In this document: positions 15,900 to 23,562 of the stretch, piece after piece
Layout: each line of letters opens with the position of its first letter
Position numbering within the stretch: the stretch's first letter is position 1
Source of the DNA: Planococcus sp. CP5-4_YE
GTDB taxonomy: Bacteria > Bacillota > Bacilli > Bacillales_A > Planococcaceae
DNA: 36,674 nucleotides
NCBI RefSeq assembly: GCF_019042655.1
Contig: NZ_JAHPZO010000021.1
Span: forward strand, 1 to 36,674
Direction: 5' to 3'
Program-made: the position numbers and the translations under genes
Notes under the pieces: model-generated
The model's input: the letters and a program-made list of their open reading frames with translations, nothing else
The model's database searches: none
Told to the model about the DNA's origin: nothing

Positions 15900-16913
15900 T
15901 TGAACAACAAAATGAAAGTTTGGAGCGCCTTGTTATTGGCCGCCTTCCTGGCCGGTTGTACCGATACGGAACAAGCCGCTGTTACAGAGCCGGAAACACA
16001 AGCGCAACAACAAGCTCCAGTTGAAACAGAGGCAGAAGAAACGCCAGCCGAAACCGAAGCGCCAGAAGAGAGCACTGAGGAGACGTCTGACAGCGACACA
16101 GAACAAGCCGACACGGAAGTCAAAGACGCACCCGAAGCTGAAGAACCCGCCGCAGAACCTGCGAAAGAGCAGTTCGAAGGATACGAACTCGTTGAAGTCG
16201 ACGGCGGCGATCTGTCCGGACAGCGTGAAGCGAACACCGTCGTGTCAGTCGGTTACGGAGAGCGCGAGTATTGGGCGTTCACGAATGAACACGGACAATT
16301 GGAACGCGTCGTAGCGGACGAGATTGTGCTGCAGGACGACACGAACGAACCGGTTCTCGACTCCGGCCGCTATTATTCGGACGAAGCCAAAGTGCCAGGC
16401 GTAGAAAGCGACATCTTGGACGAAGGGCACGTCATCGCCGATTCACTGGGCGGGGTATCGAACGCCTATAACATCACCCCGCAAGAAAGTACGCTCAACC
16501 GTCACGGCGACCAGGCGTATATGGAAGACGTCATTCGTGATGCAGGAGGCGCCACGGATTTCGAAGCGATCATCACCTATCCCGATACCGAAACGCAAGT
16601 GCCTTCCAGCTACCAATACAGCTACACCGTCAGAGGCAACGAAGTGGTCGACAAATTCGATAACGTCAACCCCGATGAAGTCAACGCCGCCCTCGGCTTG
16701 ACCGACAGCGAACCTGCAGAAGCAGAAGCAAGCCCCCCTGAAGCGAGCAGTCCAGCGGCAAGCGGTGACGTCTCGAGCGTCGACGCTAACGGCAACGGGC
16801 AAGTGACGATCCAAGAAGCGAAAGACGCCGGCTTCACCATGCCCATCATGAGCGATCATTGGCTCTATCCGCATATGCGCGATAACGATAATGATGGAAT
16901 GGTCGGCGAGTGA
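15900..16913 (+). CDS. Secreted DNA/RNA non-specific endonuclease lipoprotein
   Basis: A 337-residue protein with a TTG start supported by GAGGAG nine bases upstream. Lipobox AGC at about residue 20. Residues about 25-90 are a Glu/Thr/Ala-rich acidic spacer. The central domain resembles DNA/RNA non-specific endonucleases (EndoNS_2 group): DEGHVIADSLGG corresponds to the DRGH catalytic motif, and NITPQESTLNRHGDQAYMED holds the Asn and polar residues of the metal site. The last 45 residues contain two DxDxDG-like calcium loops (DANGNGQVTIQEA and DNDNDGMVGE) around HWLYPHM. Such proteins degrade external DNA or assist DNA uptake. The gene's 3' end recurs in decayed form at 22399-22491, and its terminator is interrupted by an IS3 element. 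Confidence 0.85.
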   Translation: MNNKMKVWSALLLAAFLAGCTDTEQAAVTEPETQAQQQAPVETEAEETPAETEAPEESTEETSDSDTEQADTEVKDAPEAEEPAAEPAKEQFEGYELVEVDGGDLSGQREANTVVSVGYGEREYWAFTNEHGQLERVVADEIVLQDDTNEPVLDSGRYYSDEAKVPGVESDILDEGHVIADSLGGVSNAYNITPQESTLNRHGDQAYMEDVIRDAGGATDFEAIITYPDTETQVPSSYQYSYTVRGNEVVDKFDNVNPDEVNAALGLTDSEPAEAEASPPEASSPAASGDVSSVDANGNGQVTIQEAKDAGFTMPIMSDHWLYPHMRDNDNDGMVGE

Positions 16914-16962
16914 AATTTTGAATTTTGAAGCCGTTTATCCATTAACAACTGAAAACTATAAG

Positions 16963-17002
16963 TAAAAAACACTGAGTTATTATTTAGACTAACACAGTAA
17001 AA
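16963..17002 (+). terminator. Left half of the nuclease terminator, split by an insertion sequence
   Basis: AAAAAACACTGAG (from 16963) and TAGACT (16985-16990) are complementary to AGTCTA (18273-18278) and TCAGTTTTTTTT (18282-18293) on the far side of the IS3 element. Removing the element restores a long hairpin with a T-tract. A related intact hairpin follows the decayed nuclease tail at 22542-22569. Confidence 0.65.
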
Positions 17003-17070
17003 TGAGACACTATAAAACACCTTCGAAATGGTACACTTACCACAAGTACTGAAATCGGAGGTGTTTTTGC

Positions 17071-17388
17071 ATGGGCAAAAACGTGTATTCAAGCGACGTC
17101 AAATGGGCGGTCGTAAAAGATAAAATGAGTGGTCAATTCACGAACCAAGAAATCATGGAGAAATACGGCATCCAGAATGTCTCCCAGATCAAGACATGGA
17201 TGAAGTGGTATCGAAACAATGAGATCCATCGATTCGACCAACCGATTGGCAAACAATATTCGTTCGGTCATGGACCGGAATTCGCCAGTGAGCTGGAAAA
17301 GAAAGATCGTCAAAATGCTCACCTGCGGATGGAAAATGACATCTTAAAAAAGTATTTGGAGATCGCAAAGGAGTTGGAAAACAAGTAA
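17071..17388 (+). CDS. IS3-family transposase OrfA
   Basis: A 105-residue DNA-binding subunit. The helix-turn-helix region is KMSGQFTNQEIMEKYGIQNVSQ with the following WMKWYR, and a C-terminal leucine-zipper-like helix (LEKKDRQNAHLRMENDILKKYL) supports oligomerisation. The ATG has GGAGGTG upstream. In IS3 elements OrfA alone acts as a regulator, and the fused OrfAB is the active transposase. It ends 11 bases before the OrfB ORF and contains the slippery heptamer at 17346-17352. Confidence 0.92.
   Translation: MGKNVYSSDVKWAVVKDKMSGQFTNQEIMEKYGIQNVSQIKTWMKWYRNNEIHRFDQPIGKQYSFGHGPEFASELEKKDRQNAHLRMENDILKKYLEIAKELENK
17346..17352 (+). promoter_or_regulatory. Programmed -1 frameshift site (A AAA AAG)
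   Basis: The heptamer A AAA AAG is in the zero frame of OrfA (codons TTA AAA AAG). Shifting back one base enters the OrfB frame, which is open from here to 17400 and on to 18236. This is the canonical IS3-family slippery site for making the OrfAB transposase. Confidence 0.8.
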
Positions 17389-17399
17389 TTCTCCGGCTG

Positions 17400-18236
17400 G
17401 TGGATCAGTATCGCCAGAAATATACGGTCACGGCGATTCTTAGCGCATTAGGTGTGGCGCGGTCGACTTATTATCGGTGGATGGCCGAAGGCATCTCTTA
17501 TGAACTAACCCAAGTCGAAAGGGATCTGATTGCATTGTGCAAGCAGACCCGGTATCGCTATGGCCATCGCAAAATTAAGAAGTTTCTCAAATCGAAATAC
17601 CAGACAGTCCGGCATCGCAACACCATCCAACGCTTGATGCAAAAACACAACCTGCAATGTCGTATCAAGAAGAAGCGAAAGTGGAAATCGCAAGGAGAAT
17701 CGGTCGTTGTCGCGCCCAACCTTTTGGCACGGAATTTCACTGTTTCGGCCCCGAATCAAAAATGGGTCATGGACATCACCTACATTCAGTACGGCAGTTC
17801 GACCTTGTATCTTTCCGCCATCATGGATTTGTTTAACAACGAAATTGTCGCGTACCGGCTCTATTCGCACCAACAGACCTCACTTGTCGTCGATACCTTA
17901 CAGGCGGCTTTAGAAAAACGAGGCTATCCAGAAGGGGTTATTGTCCATTCGGACCAAGGGAGCGTCTACACCTCTCACTCCTATCACCAGGTGCTTCAAC
18001 AGAAGCACTTGGTGAGCAGTATGTCGAGACGTGGAAACTGTTGGGACAATGCCGTCATTGAATCGTTCCACTCGAACATCAAATCAGAAGAGTTTCAATT
18101 CGTTAAATTTAATTCCTTGTCGAATCTTCAAGTGATCGAAAAAGTGAACAACTACACCCAGCACTATAACGAAGATCGGATTCTAACAAAATTAGGCTAC
18201 TTGTCACCCCGAGAGTTCGGGGCGCAAGCAGCCTAA
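17400..18236 (+). CDS. IS3-family transposase OrfB (DDE integrase domain)
   Basis: A 278-residue catalytic part. N-terminal HTH_21 segment (TRYRYGHRKIKKFLKSK with TIQRLMQKHNLQCR), then the rve core with the DDE triad: first Asp in WVMDITYI, second in VIVHSDQGSVYTS, Glu in NAVIESFHSNIKSE. The C-terminal YNEDRILTKLGYLSP is typical. The listed start is a GTG with a weak site. The natural product is probably the OrfAB fusion made by -1 frameshifting at 17346. The stop lies two bases before the right inverted repeat, as usual for compact IS elements. Confidence 0.93.
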   Translation: MDQYRQKYTVTAILSALGVARSTYYRWMAEGISYELTQVERDLIALCKQTRYRYGHRKIKKFLKSKYQTVRHRNTIQRLMQKHNLQCRIKKKRKWKSQGESVVVAPNLLARNFTVSAPNQKWVMDITYIQYGSSTLYLSAIMDLFNNEIVAYRLYSHQQTSLVVDTLQAALEKRGYPEGVIVHSDQGSVYTSHSYHQVLQQKHLVSSMSRRGNCWDNAVIESFHSNIKSEEFQFVKFNSLSNLQVIEKVNNYTQHYNEDRILTKLGYLSPREFGAQAA

Positions 18237-18328
18237 TGAAGGTGTTTTATGGTTGTCTCAAATCGCTATGTCAGTCTATATTCAGTTTTTTTTTATTGCT
18301 TTCTTTATGGAAAAGCCAAGAAGCGCTC

Positions 18329-18565
18329 GCAACCAATGGGACGGAGGTATTCTTCACCTCCCCATATACCTGCTTCGAAAGTGGAATGAAAGAGCACAAT
18401 AACGGATTCATTCGCTAGTTCATCCCGAAAGGCAAGCGATTAACTCTGTGGCGGAGGCGCCCATCCGCTACGCCGTTAGCTGGTGCAACCACCTGAAATG
18501 AAAGATCCTAGACTCCCAAGCGCTTAGAAAAATGCTTGTTGGAAGACCTCGCCACCATCGCCTGA
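18329..18565 (+). pseudogene. Remnant of an IS30-type transposase C-terminus
   Basis: Translation with stops gives NGTEVFFTSPYTCFESGMKE, then HNNGFIR, a stop, FIPKGKRL, and later WCNHLK, a stop, KILDSQAL. This follows the IS30-type ending (xVYFxxPYSSxERGTNENxNGxIRRFIPKG ... WxNxxPRKxLxxxxP) but carries in-frame stops and probable indels. Only the last third of a transposase is left, just right of the IS3 element. It is a separate decayed mobile element, different from the IS30 copy at 25044. The rest of 18261-18625 shows no gene. Confidence 0.65.
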
Positions 18566-18625
18566 GCCAAAGTACATCGGGGTTTTCATATTATGTTGCA
18601 ATATCGGAAAAAATGAAAATAAGAA

Positions 18626-19240
18626 TCAGCTAAAGTATATTTCTAAAACATTTGTGCTCTCTATTTTATCCCACTGAATTTCATCAATTAAGAAGTTTCT
18701 ACCAAAAGGAATGTATATATCTTCGTCTATCGCCATGTGATTCTCTGCAGATAGCTTGAGATCTTGTAAGACGTTATTATAAGATCCATCTCCCGAGATA
18801 AGAGCGTGATAAATTTTTGAATATGGTCTTAAGTGTGGATTAGTTTCCAATGCTGACTCTGATAAATCAATAAGAGAATGAGCTATATGTTTGGGTGTAT
18901 TTTTATCAGTAAAAATAGTGAAAGCAGAATGTTTTGGAAGAGAGTTTAGTGAATGTGCAGGCATCGAATCATAAAAATTCTTTAGAGGTACTTGCAAATC
19001 ATTTTGTTGGATCGCTTTCTCGATTGGAGAAATCATTAAGTGATTAAAAGCCAAATAACATTTTACAGCTAAATTTTGATTTTTTTGTAGATGAGCAGTT
19101 TTTCCTATACTTAAAAATATCTCCAGATTAGTTGGCTCTATATTTAAAGCCTCTATATAACATTTTTGCGCTCCCTCTAAATCCCCACTTCTTTTTAATG
19201 TTATTCCTCTAGATAGTAGTTGACTTACTTGATTAGACAT
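18626..19240 (-). CDS. TPR-repeat protein, function unknown
   Basis: A 204-residue soluble protein. The first 75 residues have tetratricopeptide character: QLLSRGITLKRSGDLEGAQ, then CYIEALNIEPTN, then a second helix pair EIFLSIGKTAHLQKNQNLAVKCYL. The remainder (about residues 80-204) is not recognisable. It includes SALETNPHLRPYSKIYHALI, a third possible repeat, and ends in an acidic/aromatic tail (DKIESTNVLEIYFS). GGAGGAGA lies before the ATG at 19240. AT-rich and on the same strand, 64 bases downstream of the PD-(D/E)XK gene, so probably the last gene of a small operon with it. TPRs suggest protein-protein contacts. A role as partner or immunity factor for the upstream nucleases is speculative. 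Confidence 0.7.
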   Translation of the reverse strand: MSNQVSQLLSRGITLKRSGDLEGAQKCYIEALNIEPTNLEIFLSIGKTAHLQKNQNLAVKCYLAFNHLMISPIEKAIQQNDLQVPLKNFYDSMPAHSLNSLPKHSAFTIFTDKNTPKHIAHSLIDLSESALETNPHLRPYSKIYHALISGDGSYNNVLQDLKLSAENHMAIDEDIYIPFGRNFLIDEIQWDKIESTNVLEIYFS

Positions 19241-19304
19241 TGCAAAATCTCCTCCATATATGAATTTTTTACATTTAAAATTAACTCTATCCTATAAGTT
19301 TTAG

Positions 19305-20237
19305 TTAATACATCTCACACAACTCTTTAAAATTGCAACGGTCGCACTTCCAGGCATGCTCTGTCTTCTCAAACTCTTGTAAGTTCACAGGCTGGTTTTT
19401 AGCAACATTCTCAAGAAGGGAAAACATTTTCTCGTTACTGAGTTCAAAAGTGTGGTTTACCTTTAAGAAATCATACTCATTCAAGGAATAAGTGGCGTTT
19501 GTACCATTTAATAAGTATTCATTTCTCACTTCAATCTCAGAGAAGTCTTCCAGATTGAATTTTTGCTTGAGATACAACGCATAAAGGGCCAATTGTTCCC
19601 GATCTTCATCTGTCGATTTTCCGGTCTTCCAGTCAACAATGATCCATTTCCCTCTTTTAAAATCCCGATAAACCATATCCATTACGATATAAGTTTTCGT
19701 TTTGTGAAACACCATTGTACGGAACTGTTCAAATTCAAAGACCTTCGTTTGATTTTTATCTTTGATTTCCTTGAAAGTTTGACTTTCCAAGAAGTTCTTC
19801 ATGCTGACGCTCAATCGGTATTTGATTTCCTCTATCTTTTCCTCTGGAATCGCTCCATTGTAGTAAACTTCATGGAACATGGTAAAATGCTTCGGTTTTG
19901 CTTCCCACTGCAGCCGATTAGTTTTTGAATCCGTAAATCCTTGGTTCAACCTCTGACTCACATGAGCTGTTAATGTTTCTTCTTTTGGGACCACACCCGT
20001 TTTCAGATACTCAGTGACAACTTTTTCAATCAGTTCATGAATGATGCTCCCAAAGAACATTTCCACATTGGTGATGTTTTTCAACCGATAAGCCGACTTA
20101 GCAAGTTCAGAACCTTCTCTCAACCAGCCATTGTGGCTCATATAATAGTTATATGCGTATTTCCGGTTACATTCCATCAGCAGTTTATGCCGGGACAGTG
20201 ACCAAGAGTATTCCGGATATGCCTTCACTTCAAACAT
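19305..20237 (-). CDS. PD-(D/E)XK nuclease with Cas4/AddB-like cysteine cluster
   Basis: A 310-residue RecB-type nuclease (PDDEXK_1 group). The N-terminus WSLSRHKLLMECNRKYAYNY (SxSxxxxxxxCPxxY-like, Cys at about 22) is followed by FFGSIIHELIEKVV. The catalytic core reads IVMDMVYR (Asp), then WIIVDWKTGKS (Asp, Lys) and DREQLALYALYL (the Q..Y helix). The C-terminal HAWKCDRCNFKELCEMY gives three more cysteines, so the four-Cys Fe-S pattern of Cas4 and AddB is complete. No helicase or Cas gene is nearby. It is downstream of the WHH nuclease-like toxin on the same strand (89-base gap) and upstream of the TPR gene. Probable role: DNA processing in an accessory or defence function. Confidence 0.85.
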   Translation of the reverse strand: MFEVKAYPEYSWSLSRHKLLMECNRKYAYNYYMSHNGWLREGSELAKSAYRLKNITNVEMFFGSIIHELIEKVVTEYLKTGVVPKEETLTAHVSQRLNQGFTDSKTNRLQWEAKPKHFTMFHEVYYNGAIPEEKIEEIKYRLSVSMKNFLESQTFKEIKDKNQTKVFEFEQFRTMVFHKTKTYIVMDMVYRDFKRGKWIIVDWKTGKSTDEDREQLALYALYLKQKFNLEDFSEIEVRNEYLLNGTNATYSLNEYDFLKVNHTFELSNEKMFSLLENVAKNQPVNLQEFEKTEHAWKCDRCNFKELCEMY

Positions 20238-20326
20238 GGACTAACACCTCTCCCTTAGTTTATATTTCTCTCATTTCCTACATTCCACGGAAACAGTTAC
20301 TCCCGAAAAAACGATAATTAGTTCTC

Positions 20327-21208
20327 CTATCTGTATTCTGTTCCTCCACCCCAGATAGCCCTGCCTCCTATATGACCAGTTTGCTGGTGCAACTCTTCTC
20401 GTACGAGTTGTATCCTTCCTGGTTCTTCGTGATGATGCCAGTCGAATCCGGCAGGCGTGGTGCTCGATCGCAGATTCTGAATGTCTTGCTGTGTGAAGTT
20501 CAAGGAATCTGCTAATCCTGGATTCTCCTGAATGGACCAAAATAATTGAAGATTCGCTTCTTGAATATGACTTTCATCACTCAGCAAATAACTATCCGGT
20601 GGCAAAGTGGCTTCGAATTCTGCAGGAAAAACAGGGAAATAGCCTTCATGAACGGTGCCATCATAGAAGACTTGATTTTCTTCAAACGGCACTTCTGTTA
20701 CTGGGTGGAAATCTCCTGTAAACGAACCTGTTGAGTGAGCGGAGACTGTTTCTTCTCCGCCCACTTGATCAATGAGACTATAACCAGCGCCAATGACAAT
20801 CGACATTTTTAATAAATTTTTCGTCGCTTGTTTTGTTTGCGCAGTATTTCCTGTAAAAATGCCGGTTCCCGTATCGCCCACGTTCTTCATTCCATAAACA
20901 GCAGCCCGGCCAATTCCTTTTGCAGTCCTTCCAACCGGCTCTTTCAGGTTTGTGAGACCTGCGTTTTGAATTTCCGGTTTTTTTGCCAAGGCTCCGTAAG
21001 CTGTTTGGATTCCGCCTTCGGTAAACTGTGCTCCTGTGTCAATTACTGCAACAGAAGAATTCACTATTGCGTGGGCGATTTCCGCTAGGTACTCTCCTGT
21101 TTCTGGTAGTTTTTTTGATACCAGCTTCCCAGTACCTGTTATCGTCATCTTCGCTGCCTTGCCGGTCATTTTGGCAGCCCCTCCTACGGTAAATCGTAAT
21201 ACTCCCAT
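20327..21208 (-). CDS. WHH-type HNH nuclease domain protein (toxin-like)
   Basis: A 293-residue protein. The N-terminal 150 residues are Gly/Ala/Thr/Lys-rich with amphipathic helices (AAKMTGKAAKMTITGTGKLV, GRTAKGIGRAAVYGMKNVG) and one short hydrophobic segment (MSIVIGAGYSLI). The C-terminal half has the known pre-nuclease module FPVFPAEFEATLPPDSYLLS, then AGFDWHHHEEPGRIQLV, LHQQTGHIGGRAIWGGG: the WHH motif plus the distal His of HNH/Endo VII-fold bacterial toxins. No secretion signal or LXG domain was seen at the N-terminus. A TTG/ATG ambiguity is absent, and the ATG has AGAGG upstream. An SMI1/KNR4- or SUFU-type immunity gene, usually adjacent, was not found. Confidence 0.8.
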   Translation of the reverse strand: MGVLRFTVGGAAKMTGKAAKMTITGTGKLVSKKLPETGEYLAEIAHAIVNSSVAVIDTGAQFTEGGIQTAYGALAKKPEIQNAGLTNLKEPVGRTAKGIGRAAVYGMKNVGDTGTGIFTGNTAQTKQATKNLLKMSIVIGAGYSLIDQVGGEETVSAHSTGSFTGDFHPVTEVPFEENQVFYDGTVHEGYFPVFPAEFEATLPPDSYLLSDESHIQEANLQLFWSIQENPGLADSLNFTQQDIQNLRSSTTPAGFDWHHHEEPGRIQLVREELHQQTGHIGGRAIWGGGTEYR

Positions 21209-21748
21209 TCATTCAGACCTCTTTTCATAATTCACCGAGATATTTCCGCAAGTTCAAAGATCTATTCAATCAATGAATCATACCTTTAGCTCCATTTATC
21301 TTAATAAAAATAATGGAAATATATAGCGCCTTCGCAGTAGCCTCCAAAAACACTATGGCATCGTGCGGGTACTTTGAAGTGGCTCCCCACCAGCTTTGTA
21401 AAAGTTTAAACTTAAATTGTTTCCCATATTTCTCTTTATCGCTAATAAGCTACTACATTACAGAGATATTTCCCGCGATTTTCGATTGCTCCAAGTATAT
21501 CTAAACTTCAACATGGAATTACATGGCAAACACCACCGTTGTTTCATTCACAATAGAAGTACAAAACTTTGCAATGAATTAGTACAAAGTTCTGCAAAAA
21601 AACCTTAAACACCGTTCAAACAAATGTGAGTTCAGATTTTTTTGCTTTTAACAGCGATAGGATATTAATTGATTTCAATCGTTTCATTTCTTTCGTCAAG
21701 TATGAAAGTTGAGTTTTGAAGTGTAACAATAGGACTTAACCACTTCTA
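21209..21748. other. Spacer without recognisable genes
   Basis: About 540 AT-rich bases between the toxin-like gene and the next minus-strand gene. Only short ORFs without ribosome-binding sites are present on either strand. No hairpin-plus-T-tract terminator and no tRNA or repeat was seen. Confidence 0.5.
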
Positions 21749-22234
21749 TTATTTCTTGAACAGGTTAAATGGCCATCTTTTACCTACCTCTGGTTTTACA
21801 TCCTTTTTAGTGATTATATCTTTCGCCTCTTCAAAGAAAAGTTGCATCATTTCAATTATGTCTTTGTCTGAAATACTGCCAAGTTTCGGATTTATGTCTT
21901 GTATATTCGACTTAAACTGGGATCCAATAAATTCAAACGGTTTTGAAAGTTGGTTTAATCCATTGTACATACTCACCCTCATAATCAAAAATTGAAATAT
22001 GTTCTCTGAGCAGTCCTGCATTAGGCTACTTTCTATGTGCTTGATTATACGATCTTCCTCGGTACCATCTGTTATTTCCATATGTACAGCATGGCTCACA
22101 GCCCACGTCCTTAATGCCATTAATTCCAATCCCACCATTATTTTCTGGTCTTCGGACAGGCTTTCGAAGTAGTTTTGAAAGGCACTGGACATACTTCTTT
22201 CTGCAATCAAATCATACAGTTCATTTGCTGCCAA
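21749..22234 (-). CDS. Hypothetical helical protein
   Basis: A 161-residue protein using a TTG start, with AGGGGGAA six bases upstream. Almost entirely helical by composition (LSEDQKIMVGLELMALRTWA, DKDIIEMMQLFFEEAKDII), with a basic C-terminus (KRWPFNLFKK). No membrane helix, metal motif or known domain recognised. It is AT-rich like the rest of this accessory segment and transcribed in the same direction as the toxin-like gene 540 bases downstream, so probably a separate unit. An antitoxin or immunity role cannot be excluded but nothing in the sequence proves it. Confidence 0.65.
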   Translation of the reverse strand: MAANELYDLIAERSMSSAFQNYFESLSEDQKIMVGLELMALRTWAVSHAVHMEITDGTEEDRIIKHIESSLMQDCSENIFQFLIMRVSMYNGLNQLSKPFEFIGSQFKSNIQDINPKLGSISDKDIIEMMQLFFEEAKDIITKKDVKPEVGKRWPFNLFKK

Positions 22235-22398
22235 AAAAATTCCCCCTAATGAAATAATTTTTTAACCTTTTATTTTTTATCTAATAATCACCCGATTAAG
22301 AGAATGGATAAAAATAAAGTTACTTTTGAACTGAACATATTATACTATTAAATGGGATATTTTATATAATAAAATGTAATAATTTACTTATTTTTTTC

Positions 22399-22491
22399 GA
22401 AAGTGCAAGTTTTAGCATGTACATCATAAGCGGTCACAGGTTGTATCCGCATATGCGGGATAATGATAATGACGGGATGGGAGGAGAGTAA
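22399..22491 (+). pseudogene. Decayed second copy of the nuclease gene 3' end
   Basis: Thirty codons ending at TAA 22491 read ESASFSMYIISGHRLYPHMR then DNDNDGMGGE. They align without gaps to the last 30 residues of the lipoprotein nuclease ending at 16913 (KDAGFTMPIMSDHWLYPHMR then DNDNDGMVGE). There is no open frame or start upstream of 22399, where similarity stops. The bases after the stop also match loosely the bases after 16913, including AAAACACTGAGTT. The two copies differ at many positions, so the duplication is old or the copies came from different strains. Confidence 0.8.
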
Positions 22492-22541
22492 ACTTTTGAA
22501 AGGACGGTGTCTACCTAGGAACAGTTGAAAAATAGAACTAG

Positions 22542-22569
22542 AAAACACTGAGTTTTATATCAGTTTTTT
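22542..22569 (+). terminator. Intrinsic terminator after the nuclease remnant
   Basis: AAAACACTGA (22542-22551) pairs with TCAGTTTTTT (22560-22569) with one mismatch around an 8-base loop. It is the counterpart of the hairpin that the IS3 element interrupts after 16963. Confidence 0.65.
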
Positions 22570-22588
22570 CTTTTAAAATACAAAAAAA

Positions 22589-22605
22589 CATCGCCAAAAG
22601 CGATG
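22589..22605 (-). terminator. Intrinsic terminator of the DUF4357 gene
   Basis: CATCGC (22589-22594) and GCGATG (22600-22605) with a 5-base loop. The A-run 22582-22588 is the U-tract in the minus-strand transcript. Confidence 0.85.
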
Positions 22606-22637
22606 CTTACATTGTACGCTTATCTCATTTGTGGACG

Positions 22638-23072
22638 CTAAATTTTCTGCCAGTCATGCGCTCCTTTCGCCCAGCCGCCGATCGCGACACCCATCGCAAT
22701 CAAAGGCGATGCGAATTCCACATCTTCCATCACCAAGTACTGGTGGCCAAGCGGCATCAATTTGCCCGACAGCAATAGCTCTTCCCGCAGCTTCAAATAA
22801 CGCTTCGGACATTTCGGCGTAGTCGTGCCCGCAAACTTCGAGCCGCGCTGCACGACAAATTGCTCGCCTTGGTAAAATCCGCTCGCATCCGCCCCGCGTT
22901 TTGATGTGATATAGAATAATTCCGGCGGCGTCTCATGATAAAGCTTCACCATCCCGCTATCGAATGGATCAATCGCCTGCTCTTCCCCCGTCGCCGGATC
23001 CACCTCAAAAAAGCGGTACACTTCCCCAAACTCCGGATGATCGATCGCCGCTACAAAAAACTCCTTTTCCAT
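22638..23072 (-). CDS. DUF4357 domain-containing protein
   Basis: A 144-residue protein from the ATG at 23072 (MEKEFFVAAIDHPEFGEVYR), with GGGGGAAGG upstream. The open frame continues to 23108 without a site. The C-terminal 90 residues match the DUF4357 pattern: GADASGFYQGEQFVVQRGSK, LKLREELLLSGKL, then VEFASPLIAMGVAIGG and a final WQKI. DUF4357 often ends restriction-related or GIY-YIG proteins, where it is thought to bind DNA. As a stand-alone protein its function is unknown. The GC-richer codon use resembles the core region, so it marks the return to ancestral sequence after the accessory segment. Confidence 0.8.
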   Translation of the reverse strand: MEKEFFVAAIDHPEFGEVYRFFEVDPATGEEQAIDPFDSGMVKLYHETPPELFYITSKRGADASGFYQGEQFVVQRGSKFAGTTTPKCPKRYLKLREELLLSGKLMPLGHQYLVMEDVEFASPLIAMGVAIGGWAKGAHDWQKI

Positions 23073-23220
23073 CAGCCTTCCCCCTATTCTAAGAAAATTG
23101 CCTTTCATCTCTTAGATAGATGGAAACTGCGGAAAAGGAGACAGGATGTTGAAAGTTTTTTTAAAAAAAGTTTGCTGTGAATTTTGGAAACGCCAAATCA
23201 ACAGTGTTGCTATTGAAATT

Positions 23221-23453
23221 TTACTGCTTCAACAAAGATTGGACTCGCTGCGGATCGAAGCCGAGTACCCATTCGCCATTGATGTTCGCCTGCGGAACCC
23301 CCATTCAGTTACCTGAACGAGACGGCTCGCCGCTACGGGATCTTTCTGAACGTTGACTTCGGTATAGGCGATGCCGTTTTGATCCAGGAAGTTTTTGAGC
23401 ATTGTGCAGTAAGGGCATGTGTTAATTGAGTAGACAGTTACTTGGTTTTGCAT
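23221..23453 (-). pseudogene. Glutaredoxin-like gene broken by a frameshift
   Basis: Frame 1 from the ATG at 23453 reads VTVYSINTCPYCTMLKNFLD with the CPYC redox site and continues to VAASRLVQVTE at about 23318. It then runs into unrelated residues up to a stop at 23229. In the next frame the expected ending appears: GVPQANINGEWVLGFDPQRV then QSLLKQ, stopping at 23221-23223. Comparison with the family (VTGQ-GVPQ... in place of VTE-WG) suggests loss of about four bases near 23310. The cis-Pro and the C-terminal helix are thus lost from the translated product. Either a true pseudogene or a sequencing error. Confidence 0.8.
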
Positions 23454-23562
23454 GTGGATTCCTACTCAAATATAATTCCTAAATGGATATACGACCTCTA
23501 CTTGAAGAAGGAGTAGTAGAAATGCAATTTATCTGTTCAGAATTTATTGAAACACAATTTTT

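Larger units (their letters stand above)
17003..18260 (+). mobile_element. IS3-family insertion sequence (complete)
   Basis: 1258 bases bounded by imperfect terminal inverted repeats. The left end is TGAGACACTATAAAACACC... (17003-17024). The right end (18238-18260), read on the other strand, is TGAGACAACCATAAAACACC..., the same apart from one inserted base and one substitution. It encodes OrfA and OrfB with a frameshift site, the standard IS3 plan. No clear target duplication was found: flanks are AAA on the left and AAT on the right. Both ORFs are intact, so it may be active or recent. Confidence 0.9.

Noticed and set aside
15869..16237. Ser/Ala-rich minus-strand ORF
   Set aside because: Antisense of the acidic linker in the nuclease lipoprotein; no start signal.
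20271..20540. Basic 89-codon ORF overlapping the WHH gene end
   Set aside because: Alternative frame of the toxin-like gene without a start signal; not a plausible immunity gene.
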